Source of the DNA: an uncultured Bacteroidota bacterium
GTDB taxonomy: Bacteria > Bacteroidota > Bacteroidia > Bacteroidales > P3
Length of the DNA: 64,000 bases
Assembly (NCBI GenBank): GCA_902775135.1
Contig: CACYKY010000008.1
Span: 34,358-98,357 of the forward strand
Direction: 5' to 3'
Shown: one piece after another, positions 26,050-34,000 of the stretch
Layout of the letters: the number at the start of each line of letters is the position of its first letter
How positions within the stretch are numbered: position 1 is the first letter of the stretch
The notes under the pieces: model-generated
Database searches by the model: none
What the model was told of the DNA's origin: nothing
The model's input: only the letters and a program-made list of their open reading frames with translations
Translations under genes and position numbers: made by a program

Positions 26050-26591
26050 TCCTCGGCGGCCATAGGCAATTGGTCGTCCTCCATGGTGGGGTAGGGGATG
26101 GGGTTGCGTTTGTAGAACGATAGCAGGTTGTTGTTCAACATCACTTCCACCTCACGCATAGTGTGCTCTATGACCGCAGGCTTCAGCTGGCATTCCCAGA
26201 CGACGATGACCTGCCAGCCATTCTCCTGTAGCGCATAGTAGTTTTCTTGGTCGCGCTCCTGGTTGCGGCGGATTTTGGCGACCCAGAACTCCCTATTTGT
26301 ATTCGGAATCTTGCAACACGCCGAATTTTCAATTTTCAATTTTGAATTTTCAATTTGTGCGGCTTCCAGCCGCACCCTGTGTCCATGCCAGAAACATCCG
26401 TTAACAAATATCGCCGTCCTGTATGTTCGCAGCACGATATCCGGCTTTCCCGGCACACTCTTGACGTTCAATCTGTAACGATACCCATGACTCCACAACC
26501 ACCGCCGCACCTTCAGCTCTGGCTTCGTCCCCTTGCTGTGGATGTGCGACATGCACCTGTGTCGCTGCTCTAGTGTCATTCTGTCGGTCAT
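26046..26591 (-). CDS. vsr: Very short patch repair endonuclease Vsr
   Basis: Vsr nicks DNA next to T:G mismatches that arise from 5-methylcytosine deamination. Seen: RMSHIHSKGTKPE-type start, LPGKPDIV-like block with the catalytic Asp, FVNGCFWHGH and the C-terminal WECQL. At 181 aa it is longer than usual (about 130-150): a stretch of about 20 residues after GHRV, made by a period-7 repeat, separates it from the normal NREFW block, and there is a 30-residue C-terminal tail. No dcm-type methyltransferase is in the window. The stop codon overlaps that of the convergent MGMT gene. Confidence 0.92.
   Translation of the reverse strand: MTDRMTLEQRHRCMSHIHSKGTKPELKVRRWLWSHGYRYRLNVKSVPGKPDIVLRTYRTAIFVNGCFWHGHRVRLEAAQIENSKLKIENSACCKIPNTNREFWVAKIRRNQERDQENYYALQENGWQVIVVWECQLKPAVIEHTMREVEVMLNNNLLSFYKRNPIPYPTMEDDQLPMAAED
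26324..26358. repeat. Period-7 array inside vsr coding sequence
   Basis: Five heptamers on the plus strand: AATTTTC twice, AATTTTG, AATTTTC, then AATTTGT. On the coding strand a perfect array would put an in-frame TGA at the third unit; that unit carries the single C/G change that turns it into TCA, so the frame stays open. The sense units equal those at birA and near tRNA-Asp. Confidence 0.85.
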
Positions 26592-26603
26592 GGTGAATAG
26601 ACG

Positions 26604-26873
26604 TTAGTCCCACGGTAGAGACGGCTCGTTGGGATTGATATCATCTTTAGTTAACATTGCACAGCATTTAGGGCAGCGACCCATCGCGTCTGCCTCGAAT
26701 GTGCCATCGCATTCACATGTAGGTTCCCATCCCCATCCTCCGCTGAAATCCACCAGCTGAGCGCGTCCACAGAGGATACAGTACATCGTCCCTTGTCCGC
26801 TGCCCCCTACGCCATAGTTGCGCGTAAAAGTGTGTCCGCAATGGCGGCACCGTATGTTGTGAGAGATACCCAT
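26604..26873 (-). CDS. Small zinc-ribbon protein
   Basis: An 89-aa protein with four Cys pairs or near-pairs (CRHC, CILC, CECD, CPKC), which suggests two zinc sites. No family beyond zinc ribbon is recognised. It lies 12 bp upstream of vsr on the same strand and may be co-transcribed; a role with vsr is only inference from position. Confidence 0.7.
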   Translation of the reverse strand: MGISHNIRCRHCGHTFTRNYGVGGSGQGTMYCILCGRAQLVDFSGGWGWEPTCECDGTFEADAMGRCPKCCAMLTKDDINPNEPSLPWD

Positions 26874-27099
26874 GAGATTGTTTTAGTAATGTTCTATTAT
26901 TAGCACCGCACTTAAAACCTATAATTCTTATTTTTTTTCAAAAGTGCAACTTAATAATTCTCCAATTCTCTAATTCTTGATAAATAGAAGCACTTTTTTG
27001 GTGAAATAACGACAAGAGTGGATAATTATTGCATGGCTACAGAGACTTGCCTTTCTTCTACCCTCTACACGACTTCTCCAATCCATTTAGCGGTTGAAC
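26874..27099. other. AT-rich spacer without a gene
   Basis: Between the zinc-ribbon gene and the tRNA-Arg terminator. Short open frames exist, but none has a plausible start or composition. It should contain the promoter of the zinc-ribbon gene; no good match to the consensus was found. Confidence 0.4.
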
Positions 27100-27123
27100 A
27101 AAAAAAACACCGCGGTGGCGGTG
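27100..27123 (-). terminator. Terminator after tRNA-Arg
   Basis: CACCGC and GCGGTG pair with a 4-nt loop (27108-27123), followed on the minus strand by eight T. It ends the rimP-nusA-infB-tRNA transcript. Confidence 0.8.
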
Positions 27124-27140
27124 CTAGTTGTTTTTTTTTG

Positions 27141-27212
27141 TACCCCCTGGGGGAATCGAACCCTCATCTAAAGTTTAGGAAACTTCCGTTCTATCCGTTG
27201 AACTAAGGAGGC
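27141..27212 (-). tRNA. tRNA-Arg (CCT)
   Basis: A 72-nt cloverleaf on the minus strand: acceptor GCCTCCT with AGGGGGT, D-stem GTTC/GAAC, anticodon stem GAAGT/ACTTT with loop TTCCTAA (anticodon CCT), T-loop TTCGATT and discriminator A. The T-stem has one A-C mismatch (50-64). CCA is not encoded. It starts 11 bp after the infB stop, so it may be processed from the infB transcript; no separate promoter is seen. Confidence 0.9.
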
Positions 27213-27222
27213 AGCCGCAAAC

Positions 27223-30132
27223 TTAGAGTTTGCGTTTGATTTCAATAACTTCGTAGGCTTCGACGATGTCGCCGACCTTGATGTCGTTGTAGTTTTCGAT
27301 GTTCAGGCCGCAATCCTGACCGCTGACCACCTCTTTGACGTCGTCCTTGAAGCGCTTGAGGGAGGCAAGCTTGCCGGTGTAGACCACGATGCCGTCGCGG
27401 ATGATGCGGATGCTGCTCTGACGGTTGATTTTGCCGTCAAGGCACATACATCCGGCAATGGTGCCAACTTTGGAGATCTTGAAGGTCTCGCGGATCTCAA
27501 GGTTGGCCACGATCTTCTCCTGCGTCTCGGGGGCGAGCATGCCCTCGATGGCGTCTTTAAGCTCGTTGATGGCGTCGTAGATGATGCTGTACAGGCGAAT
27601 GTCGATTTTCTCTGTCTCGGCCATCTTGCGGGCGCCCACAGAGGGACGCACCTGGAAACCGATGATGATGGCGTCGGAGGCCATGGCCAGCGTGACATCG
27701 TTTTCGGAGATCTGACCCACACCCTTATGGATGACATTAACCTGCACCTCGTCGGTACCCAGTTTGATGAGCGAGTCGCTGAGTGCTTCGACGGAACCGT
27801 CGACATCGCCCTTGACGATGATGTTGAGCTCCTTGAAGTTGCCGAGAGCGCGGCGGCGGCCGATCTCCTCGAGGGTGAGGTGTGTCTGGGTCCGGAGCCC
27901 CTGCTCGCGTGCCAGCTGGGTGCGTTTGGCGGCGATGTCCTTGGCTTCCTTCTCGTTTTCCATGACGTTGAAGGTGTCGCCTGCTTGGCAGGCGCCAGTG
28001 AGACCGAGGAGCAGCACGGGCTGCGAGGGGCCGGCGGACATGACCTCCTGGTTGCGCTCGTTGTACATGGCGCGGACGCGTCCTGCTACAGCACCAGCAA
28101 CGATGGGGTCGCCTTTGCGGATGGTGCCTTCCTGGACGAGGAGCTTGGCGATGTATCCGCGACCTTTGTCGAGGGCGCTCTCGATGACCACGCCTTTGGC
28201 GCGCTTGTTGGGGTTGCCCTTCAGTTCCATGATGTCGGCCTGGAGGATGACTTTCTCAAGTAGTTCCTCGACGCCGATGCCCTTCTTGGCGCTGATGTCC
28301 TGGCTTTGGTATTTACCGCCCCATTCCTCGACGAGGAGGTTCATGTTGGCCAACTCAGTCTTGATGCGGTCGGGGTCGGCACCGGGTTTGTCAATCTTGT
28401 TGATGGCGAAGACGATGGGAACACCTGCCGACTGGGCGTGGTTGATGGCCTCGATGGTTTGCGGCATAATCTTGTCGTCGGCGGCGATGACAATGATGGC
28501 GATGTCGGTCATCTTGGCACCTCGGGCACGCATGGCCGTGAAGGCCTCGTGGCCGGGGGTGTCGAGGAAGGTGATCTTACGGCCGTCAGCGGTCTGCACC
28601 TCATAGGCACCGATGTGCTGGGTGATGCCGCCCGCCTCGCCGGCGATGACGTTGGTTTTGCGGATATAGTCGAGGAGTGAGGTCTTGCCATGGTCGACAT
28701 GTCCCATGACGGTGATGATGGGATTGCGGGGTACGAGGTCTTCGGGGCGGTCCTCTTCCTCAATCTGATGCAGTGTATTCACCACATCCTCAGAGGCAAA
28801 GTTGACCTCGAATCCGAACTCGTCGGCGATGAGCTTGATGGTTTCGGCATCGAGGCGCTGGTTGATGCTGACGAAGATGCCAACGGACATGCAAGTGGCG
28901 ATAATCTTGGTCACTGGTACGTTCATCATGGTGGCCAGCTCGTTGGCGGTGACGAATTCGGTCACCTGCAGCACATTCTGGCTTTCCATCTCGTGCATGA
29001 GCTCCTCTTCCATCTGGGCGTGGACCTTTTGGCGTTTCTCGCGGTTATGCTTGGAGGTCTTGGACTTGCCCAGGGGCGACAGGCGGGCGAGGGTGTCGCG
29101 AATCTGCTTCTCGATCTCGTTGTCGTCAATCTCCACTGGCTTCTTTTCCTCTTTCTTTTTCTTCTTCTTGCTGCCGTTGGCCTGCTGCATGGCAGCGTTC
29201 TTTTGGCTGTCCTTCTTGGCTTTTTCTTTCTCCTTGTTCTCCTTCTTGGCTACCTCGGCGCCAATCTTCTTCACTTCCTGGGCACTGACGACCTCTTTCT
29301 TGGTGTGTTTGCGTTTGCGTTTGCTGCCAGGGGTGTCGGCACCGTCCTTGGAGAACTGGCTGAGGTCGATTTTGTCGAGCACCTTGGGACCTTCGAGCTT
29401 GGTGTACTGTGTCTCGATGAATTCGGGCTCAGGTTTGGCGGGTTCGACGGGTTTGGCAGATTCGACGGGTATGGTGGGTTCGGGCTTTGGAGTCGGGGTA
29501 TTGCTTTTGGGTTTGGCGGCAGCGGCGGGCGAGATGGCGGGTTCGCGTTTCTCGCCTTTCTTGCGTTTCTTTTTGTCGGGACGCATGCGCTGGTTGATGG
29601 CGCTGAGGTCCACGGTGCCCACTACCTTGAAGGGACTGTTGCTGTCAATAGCGGCGGGCTCGTCGTCTTCCTCGTCATCTTCCTCGTCATCTTCGTCCTG
29701 GATGGCAGGCTCGGGCTCAGACTGCGGAGTTGCAGGTTTGGGCTCTTCCTCCAGGACCTCTTCGGCTTGATGGGTGGGCACGACGGGCTCGGGGGCGGGC
29801 TCTTCAGCGGGCTCGGCCTTGGGCTCGGGTTGGACTTTGGTGGAGGAGGCGTAATTCTTGATGACAACCTCCTCTTTTTCCTCGTCGGACTCTTCCTTGC
29901 TGGCAAGTTCCACCACTCGGTTGCTGCTGGCAACGAGTTCAATCTTGTCGGCCTCCTCTTTCACTTTGCGTTCGCCCTGGAAAGCTGTGGCCAGCAGTTC
30001 ATACTGCTCCTCGCTTATCTTCGTATTGGGGTTGGCGTCGACCTGATGCCCCTTCTTGGCAAGGTAATCCACGAGGGTCTGAATGCCCACGTTGAAGTCC
30101 TTGGCCACTTTTGTCAGTCTGAAACTTGCCAT
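27223..30132 (-). CDS. infB: Translation initiation factor IF-2
   Basis: A 969-aa GTPase that places initiator tRNA on the 30S subunit. The N-terminal 40 residues form the IF2-N helix domain; about 60-370 is a long low-complexity region (Glu/Pro/Lys-rich). The GTPase domain has GHVDHGKTS (G1), DTPGHEAF (G3) and NKIDKPG (G4), followed by the conserved domains II-IV to the end. The long N-terminus is usual for Bacteroidota. Third gene of rimP-nusA-infB. Confidence 0.97.
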   Translation of the reverse strand: MASFRLTKVAKDFNVGIQTLVDYLAKKGHQVDANPNTKISEEQYELLATAFQGERKVKEEADKIELVASSNRVVELASKEESDEEKEEVVIKNYASSTKVQPEPKAEPAEEPAPEPVVPTHQAEEVLEEEPKPATPQSEPEPAIQDEDDEEDDEEDDEPAAIDSNSPFKVVGTVDLSAINQRMRPDKKKRKKGEKREPAISPAAAAKPKSNTPTPKPEPTIPVESAKPVEPAKPEPEFIETQYTKLEGPKVLDKIDLSQFSKDGADTPGSKRKRKHTKKEVVSAQEVKKIGAEVAKKENKEKEKAKKDSQKNAAMQQANGSKKKKKKEEKKPVEIDDNEIEKQIRDTLARLSPLGKSKTSKHNREKRQKVHAQMEEELMHEMESQNVLQVTEFVTANELATMMNVPVTKIIATCMSVGIFVSINQRLDAETIKLIADEFGFEVNFASEDVVNTLHQIEEEDRPEDLVPRNPIITVMGHVDHGKTSLLDYIRKTNVIAGEAGGITQHIGAYEVQTADGRKITFLDTPGHEAFTAMRARGAKMTDIAIIVIAADDKIMPQTIEAINHAQSAGVPIVFAINKIDKPGADPDRIKTELANMNLLVEEWGGKYQSQDISAKKGIGVEELLEKVILQADIMELKGNPNKRAKGVVIESALDKGRGYIAKLLVQEGTIRKGDPIVAGAVAGRVRAMYNERNQEVMSAGPSQPVLLLGLTGACQAGDTFNVMENEKEAKDIAAKRTQLAREQGLRTQTHLTLEEIGRRRALGNFKELNIIVKGDVDGSVEALSDSLIKLGTDEVQVNVIHKGVGQISENDVTLAMASDAIIIGFQVRPSVGARKMAETEKIDIRLYSIIYDAINELKDAIEGMLAPETQEKIVANLEIRETFKISKVGTIAGCMCLDGKINRQSSIRIIRDGIVVYTGKLASLKRFKDDVKEVVSGQDCGLNIENYNDIKVGDIVEAYEVIEIKRKL

Positions 30133-30200
30133 AATTCTCTGAGTCCTTTCTTTTTTAGTTGAAAAATGGGAATTGATAATCGAAAGATGCGGGATTCCAA

Positions 30201-31436
30201 TTATTCAAATTCTGATTTGAGCACTTCGAGCACGTGATCGATGGTTTCTTCTTCGAGGTCGGTGCGCGTCATGAGTTCCTGCTTGGGGAGCGCGAGCACG
30301 CTCTTGGCGGTGTCGCAGCCAATCTTGATGAGTTCGTCGATAATCCACTGGTCGATTTCGTCGTTGAATTCGGTGAGGGCCACATCGTCGTAGTCCTCGT
30401 CGGTGTCGCGGTAGACCTCGATTTCGTAGCCCACGAGTTTCGAGGCGAGCTTGATGTTGTAGCCGCCTTTGCCGATGGCCAGGCTCACCTGGTCGGGTTC
30501 CATGAACACCTCGGCGGTCTTGGCTTCCTCGTTGATTTTGATGGAGCTGACCTTGGCGGGGGAGAGGGCTCGCTGGATCATGACGTCCACGCGGGTGGTA
30601 TAATTGATGACGTCGATGTTCTCGTTGCGGAGTTCGCGGACGATACCATGGATACGGCCACCCTTGACACCTACACAGGAGCCGACGGGGTCGATGCGGT
30701 CGTCGTAGCTCTCAACAGCCACCTTGGCACGCTCGCCGGGTTGGCGGACGATGTTGCGGATGGTGATGAGACCGTCGTAGATCTCGGGTACCTCTGCTTC
30801 GAGCAGGCGTTCCAGGAAGATGGGACTGGTGCGGGAGAGGATGATGCTTGGGTTGTTGTTGCGCATCTCCACTTTCAGCACTACGGCACGCACGGTGTCG
30901 CCCTTGCGGAAGTGGTCGGCAGGAATCTGCTCACTCTTGGGAAGCACGAGCTCGATCTTCTCATCGTCGAGGATGAGGATTTCCTTGTTCCAAGGCTGGT
31001 AGACCTCGCCGACGATGATTTCGCCCACTTTCTCCTTGTATTTTTGGAAGATGAGGCTCTTCTCGTAGTCCTGGATTTTGCTCACCAGGTTCTGTCGGAT
31101 GGAGAGGATCTCGCGGCGGCCGAAGTCACTCATGAGGATGGGTTCGGAGCATTCCTCTCCGACCTCGAAGTCCGACTCAATCTTCTGGGCGTCGCTGAGG
31201 GCGATTTCGCGGCTGGGGTCCTCCACCTCGCCGTCTTCCACGATGGTGCGGTTGCGGAAAATCTCAAGGTCGCCCTTGTCGATGTTGACGATGATGTCGA
31301 AGTTGTCTTCGGAACCGTAGCGTTTGGCCAGGGCGGTGCGGAAGACCTCTTCGAGGATGCGCATCAGCGTTTCTCGGTCGATGTTCTTAAATTCCTTGAA
31401 TTCCTGAAAGGAACCACTCAAGTCTAAGGTTTTCAT
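30201..31436 (-). CDS. nusA: Transcription termination/antitermination factor NusA
   Basis: A 411-aa protein with the N-terminal RNAP-binding domain (1 to about 125), an S1 domain (about 130-200) and two KH domains (about 200-345; [15 protein letters not shown] and [15 protein letters not shown]). It lacks the C-terminal acidic repeats of the E. coli protein, as in most bacteria. The KH-like GXXG pattern is GKGG. It binds RNA polymerase and nascent RNA, which is relevant to the hairpin in the rimP leader upstream. 68 bp precede infB. Confidence 0.96.
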   Translation of the reverse strand: MKTLDLSGSFQEFKEFKNIDRETLMRILEEVFRTALAKRYGSEDNFDIIVNIDKGDLEIFRNRTIVEDGEVEDPSREIALSDAQKIESDFEVGEECSEPILMSDFGRREILSIRQNLVSKIQDYEKSLIFQKYKEKVGEIIVGEVYQPWNKEILILDDEKIELVLPKSEQIPADHFRKGDTVRAVVLKVEMRNNNPSIILSRTSPIFLERLLEAEVPEIYDGLITIRNIVRQPGERAKVAVESYDDRIDPVGSCVGVKGGRIHGIVRELRNENIDVINYTTRVDVMIQRALSPAKVSSIKINEEAKTAEVFMEPDQVSLAIGKGGYNIKLASKLVGYEIEVYRDTDEDYDDVALTEFNDEIDQWIIDELIKIGCDTAKSVLALPKQELMTRTDLEEETIDHVLEVLKSEFE

Positions 31437-31475
31437 TGTTATTATTGTTTGTTTCTTTGTTTCTGCAAAATGATC

Positions 31476-31507
31476 AACGCATTAGCGCATTCCAACATTA
31501 TCACACG
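31476..31507. repeat. Period-8 array between rimP and nusA
   Basis: Four octamers on the plus strand (AACGCATT, AGCGCATT, CCAACATT, ATCACACG) end exactly at the rimP stop codon (31508). The first two are nearly the same as units at 14492-14507, which sit in the opposite relation to gene direction. Confidence 0.75.
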
Positions 31508-31948
31508 CTAGAACTTGATGACCACACGGGCACTCTTGATGTCGCGGTAGGCAAAGCGGAGGGTCTCGGGGGCCTGTTTCTTGGTACCATGGGTCCGGAT
31601 CACAATGCCCTCGTCCGAGGCATCTTCCAGCGTGCCTTCGACGCGCTCGCCGTCGAGGGTTACCACCTCGAGGTCACGGCCCACGTTCTTGCGATATTGC
31701 CGCGTGAGCTTCAGCGGCTGGTCTGCACCGGCGGAACTGACGTTGAGTTCAAAGTCCTCCGCGTCGCGGTCCAGCTGGCCCTCGATGGCGCGGCTGAGTT
31801 CGATGCAGTCGTCAATGGTGACGCCATTGTCGCCGTCTATGTCAACATAAATGCGGTTGTCGGGCGTGATTTTCAGGTTCACGAGGAACTTATCGCTCCC
31901 CTCTAGCGCATCGTTGACCAGTTCTAATATTTTGATTTTCTCTATCAT
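31508..31948 (-). CDS. rimP: Ribosome maturation factor RimP
   Basis: A 146-aa protein needed for 30S assembly. N-terminal domain with the VDIDGDNGVTIDDCIELSR block, then the C-terminal SH3-like domain (FELNVSSAGADQPLKL, then the YRDIKSARVVIKF end). The ATG at 31948 (MIEKIKI) is chosen; an upstream in-frame start would run through the leader hairpin. First gene of rimP-nusA-infB. Confidence 0.94.
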   Translation of the reverse strand: MIEKIKILELVNDALEGSDKFLVNLKITPDNRIYVDIDGDNGVTIDDCIELSRAIEGQLDRDAEDFELNVSSAGADQPLKLTRQYRKNVGRDLEVVTLDGERVEGTLEDASDEGIVIRTHGTKKQAPETLRFAYRDIKSARVVIKF

Positions 31949-31954
31949 AACTAA

Positions 31955-31980
31955 TAAAAAGAGAGGTTCTCGACCTCTCT
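31955..31980 (-). promoter_or_regulatory. Terminator-like hairpin in the rimP leader
   Basis: AGAGAGGT and ACCTCTCT form an 8-bp stem with a 5-nt loop (31960-31980), followed on the minus strand by TTTTTATT, 7 bp before the rimP ATG. It lies directly after the predicted start of transcription, so it could be an attenuator or a 5'-stabilising stem. Confidence 0.65.
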
Positions 31981-31990
31981 CATTCCGCTG

Positions 31991-32021
31991 CAAAGATACA
32001 ACTATTTTTGGAACTGGCAAA
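31991..32021 (-). promoter_or_regulatory. rimP-nusA-infB promoter
   Basis: TTTG (32018-32021), 19-bp spacer, TATCTTTG (31991-31998), all on the minus strand. Confidence 0.75.
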
Positions 32022-32378
32022 AAAAACTTTGCCTATGAAAGCAAAAGCAGCCCTTCCGGTTTTCTCCGTGAGGATAAAACGGCTCAATCCCATTTGCCTG
32101 CCATCGGGGTGACACAACATGCATCGCCTCTGTAGATGCTCCGCGTCAAGTCTTTAATCGCAATCTTTCACTTTTGCTTTAACCTACTATCACTCTAGCA
32201 CTTGGGTTGTCTCTGTTCGCATAATTTTTATGAAAAGTTAAGGAATAATATATAAAATGTCGAACAAAACATGGAAATCTGGATTATGAAATGCCCGTTT
32301 CCCCTTGTCGTTTTTCACGTTGATCTTTTTTTTGACGATGCTGGGACTGATTGTTTTAAATGCCGGTGTACAATTTTT
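32022..32378. other. Non-coding spacer between rimP and Ptb genes
   Basis: No gene is seen. The region is of mixed composition with no repeat array of clear period; a weak period-8 stretch (units ATCACTCT, AGCACTTG) lies near 32190-32205. Confidence 0.5.
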
Positions 32379-32410
32379 TTTGGAATAATCGAAGGAATGT
32401 TGTATATTTG
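32379..32410 (+). promoter_or_regulatory. Ptb gene promoter
   Basis: TTTG (32379-32382), 20-bp spacer, TATATTTG (32403-32410), giving a leader of about 40 nt. Confidence 0.75.
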
Positions 32411-32456
32411 CAGATTCAAATATTGATTTATTAATTATTAAAAAATTAACAATAAG

Positions 32457-33365
32457 ATGATTACAAAACTAGACGACCTGTTGGAACTGGTCAAATCGAA
32501 AGGTAAAAAACGTTTGGTGGCTGCCTATGCCAACGATAGCCACACCATTGCCGCTGTGAGCGCCGCTATCGACCGCGGTATCGTCGAGGCTACCCTCGTG
32601 GGCGACATTGAGACTATGAAGAAGGTCTGCGCCGAAGAAGGCATTGACCCCAATAAGTTTGAGATGGTCCAGGAAGCCAACGACAACAAGGCTGGCGCCC
32701 TGGCAGTGAAGCTCATCAACGAAGGCAAGGGCGACTTCCTGATGAAGGGTTTGCTCTCCACCGATAAGTACATGCGTGCCATCCTCAACAAGGAGAGTGG
32801 CCTGATGCCCGGCAAGAAGAACGACATGCTGACCCACATGGCTGTCATGGAAGTTCCTGCCTACCACAAGCTTCTTATCTGCAGTGATATGGCTATTATC
32901 CCCGCCCCCGACTTCAAGCAGAAGACCGCCATCATGAATTTTGAGATCAGCGTGGCCAAGAGCCTTGAGAACCCGAAACCCAAAGTGGCTGTCCTCGCCG
33001 CTACCGAACAGGTCTCCATCGGAATGCCCGCCTGCGCCGAAGCCGCATGGCTTGGTATGCAGAGCCAGCGTGGTCAGATTCCCGGTGCCATTGTCGACGG
33101 CCCTCTGAGTCTCGACTGCGCCATCGACAAGGAAAGCGCCCAGACCAAGAAGCTCACCAGCGAGGTTGCTGGTGATGCCGACTGCCTGCTGTTCCCCAAC
33201 ATCGAGAGTGGTAATATCTTCTACAAGGCATGCACCAAGTTTGCCCACGCCGAGCTCGCCTGCATGGTGATGGGAGCCCGCGTTCCCTGCGTCCTCACCA
33301 GCCGCGGCGACAGCGCCAAGACCAAGCTCTATAGCATCGCCCTGGCCGCCCTGCAGTGCAAATAA
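32457..33365 (+). CDS. Phosphate butyryl/acetyltransferase family protein (Ptb-like)
   Basis: A 302-aa member of the PTA/PTB family, which converts acyl-CoA and phosphate to acyl-phosphate and CoA. The pattern is complete: GDIETM, KGLLSTDKYMRAILNKESGL, THMAV, LAATEQVSIGMPAC, DGPLSLDCAI and the C-terminal SRGDSAKTKLYSIALA. The short length and SLDCAI favour phosphate butyryltransferase over acetyltransferase. A butyrate kinase gene usually follows; here there is none, but a PAS-type protein instead. Codons are strongly biased to C-ending, so expression is probably high. Confidence 0.9.
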   Translation: MITKLDDLLELVKSKGKKRLVAAYANDSHTIAAVSAAIDRGIVEATLVGDIETMKKVCAEEGIDPNKFEMVQEANDNKAGALAVKLINEGKGDFLMKGLLSTDKYMRAILNKESGLMPGKKNDMLTHMAVMEVPAYHKLLICSDMAIIPAPDFKQKTAIMNFEISVAKSLENPKPKVAVLAATEQVSIGMPACAEAAWLGMQSQRGQIPGAIVDGPLSLDCAIDKESAQTKKLTSEVAGDADCLLFPNIESGNIFYKACTKFAHAELACMVMGARVPCVLTSRGDSAKTKLYSIALAALQCK

Positions 33366-33374
33366 AACATCAGT

Positions 33375-33449
33375 TGAAAACTGAAAGGTGAAAGTGGAAG
33401 GATAAGCCACGCCACAAGCGCAAGCCTATCTTTCCACTTTCCGTTTTCA
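33375..33449. repeat. Two facing period-7 arrays forming an inverted repeat
   Basis: Left arm (33375-33402): TGAAAAC, TGAAAGG, TGAAAGT and GGAAGGA. Right arm (33429-33449): TCTTTCC, ACTTTCC and GTTTTCA. The arms are largely complementary, so the RNA between the Ptb and PAS genes could form a long imperfect hairpin. This is different from the head-to-tail arrays elsewhere. Confidence 0.65.
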
Positions 33450-33467
33450 TCTTAAAACTTTTCAAAT

Positions 33468-33833
33468 ATGGACCAATATTTTGAAGGACTGAACAATATC
33501 GCCATCACGGTGTGCGACCCCGAGGGCAACATCCTCGACATGAACCAGCATAGTGCCGACGTCAACAGCCACGGCAAGAAAATCGTCGGTTACAATCTCA
33601 TGAACTGCCATCCCGAGCCCGCCAAGACCAAGCTCAAGGGCCTGCTGGAACACCAGCAGCTCAATGCCTACACCATCGAGAAGACCCTCGACGACGGCTC
33701 GAAGGTGAAGAAACTCATCTACCAGACTCCCTGGTGGAAGGAGGACGGCGCCTTCGGTGGCCTTATAGAGTACTCCATCGAGATTCCTTTCGAGATGCCC
33801 CACTTCGTCCGCCAGCCTAAGCCGAAACAGTAA
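33468..33833 (+). CDS. Small PAS-domain protein
   Basis: A 121-aa protein that is one PAS-like fold: GLNNIAITVCDPEGNILDMN start, VGYNLMNCHPEPA (with the Cys-His-Pro pattern of DUF438-type PAS domains), and a C-terminal GGLIEYSIEIPFEMPHF. It could bind haem or a flavin, and may sense redox or a metabolite. It follows the Ptb-like gene by about 100 bp and probably shares its transcript; a role tied to acyl-CoA metabolism is inference only. Confidence 0.7.
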   Translation: MDQYFEGLNNIAITVCDPEGNILDMNQHSADVNSHGKKIVGYNLMNCHPEPAKTKLKGLLEHQQLNAYTIEKTLDDGSKVKKLIYQTPWWKEDGAFGGLIEYSIEIPFEMPHFVRQPKPKQ

Positions 33834-33866
33834 GCGGCTAGCAACGGCGAAACAGGAGAAAAACAA

Positions 33867-33910
33867 GAAAGGCTCGAAGAACCAACCAGTTCTTCGGGCC
33901 TTTCTGTTTT
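33867..33910 (+). terminator. Terminator after the PAS gene
   Basis: A long stem (GAAAGGCTCGAAGAAC with GTTCTTCGGGCCTTTC, 6-nt loop) followed by TGTTTT. Ends the Ptb-PAS transcript. Confidence 0.8.
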
Positions 33911-33973
33911 GCCGTATTGCTTGGAAAATTCTTGATTTAGGAAATATTATTTCGTCAGTTCTGAGAAAAGTTG

Positions 33974-33981
33974 TATCTTTG
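33974..33981 (+). promoter_or_regulatory. -7 element for the outer-membrane receptor
   Basis: TATCTTTG, 19 bp before the ATG. The -33 region (TTCG at 33951) is a weak match. Confidence 0.5.
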
Positions 33982-34000
33982 CACTTTTATTGTTTGAATT

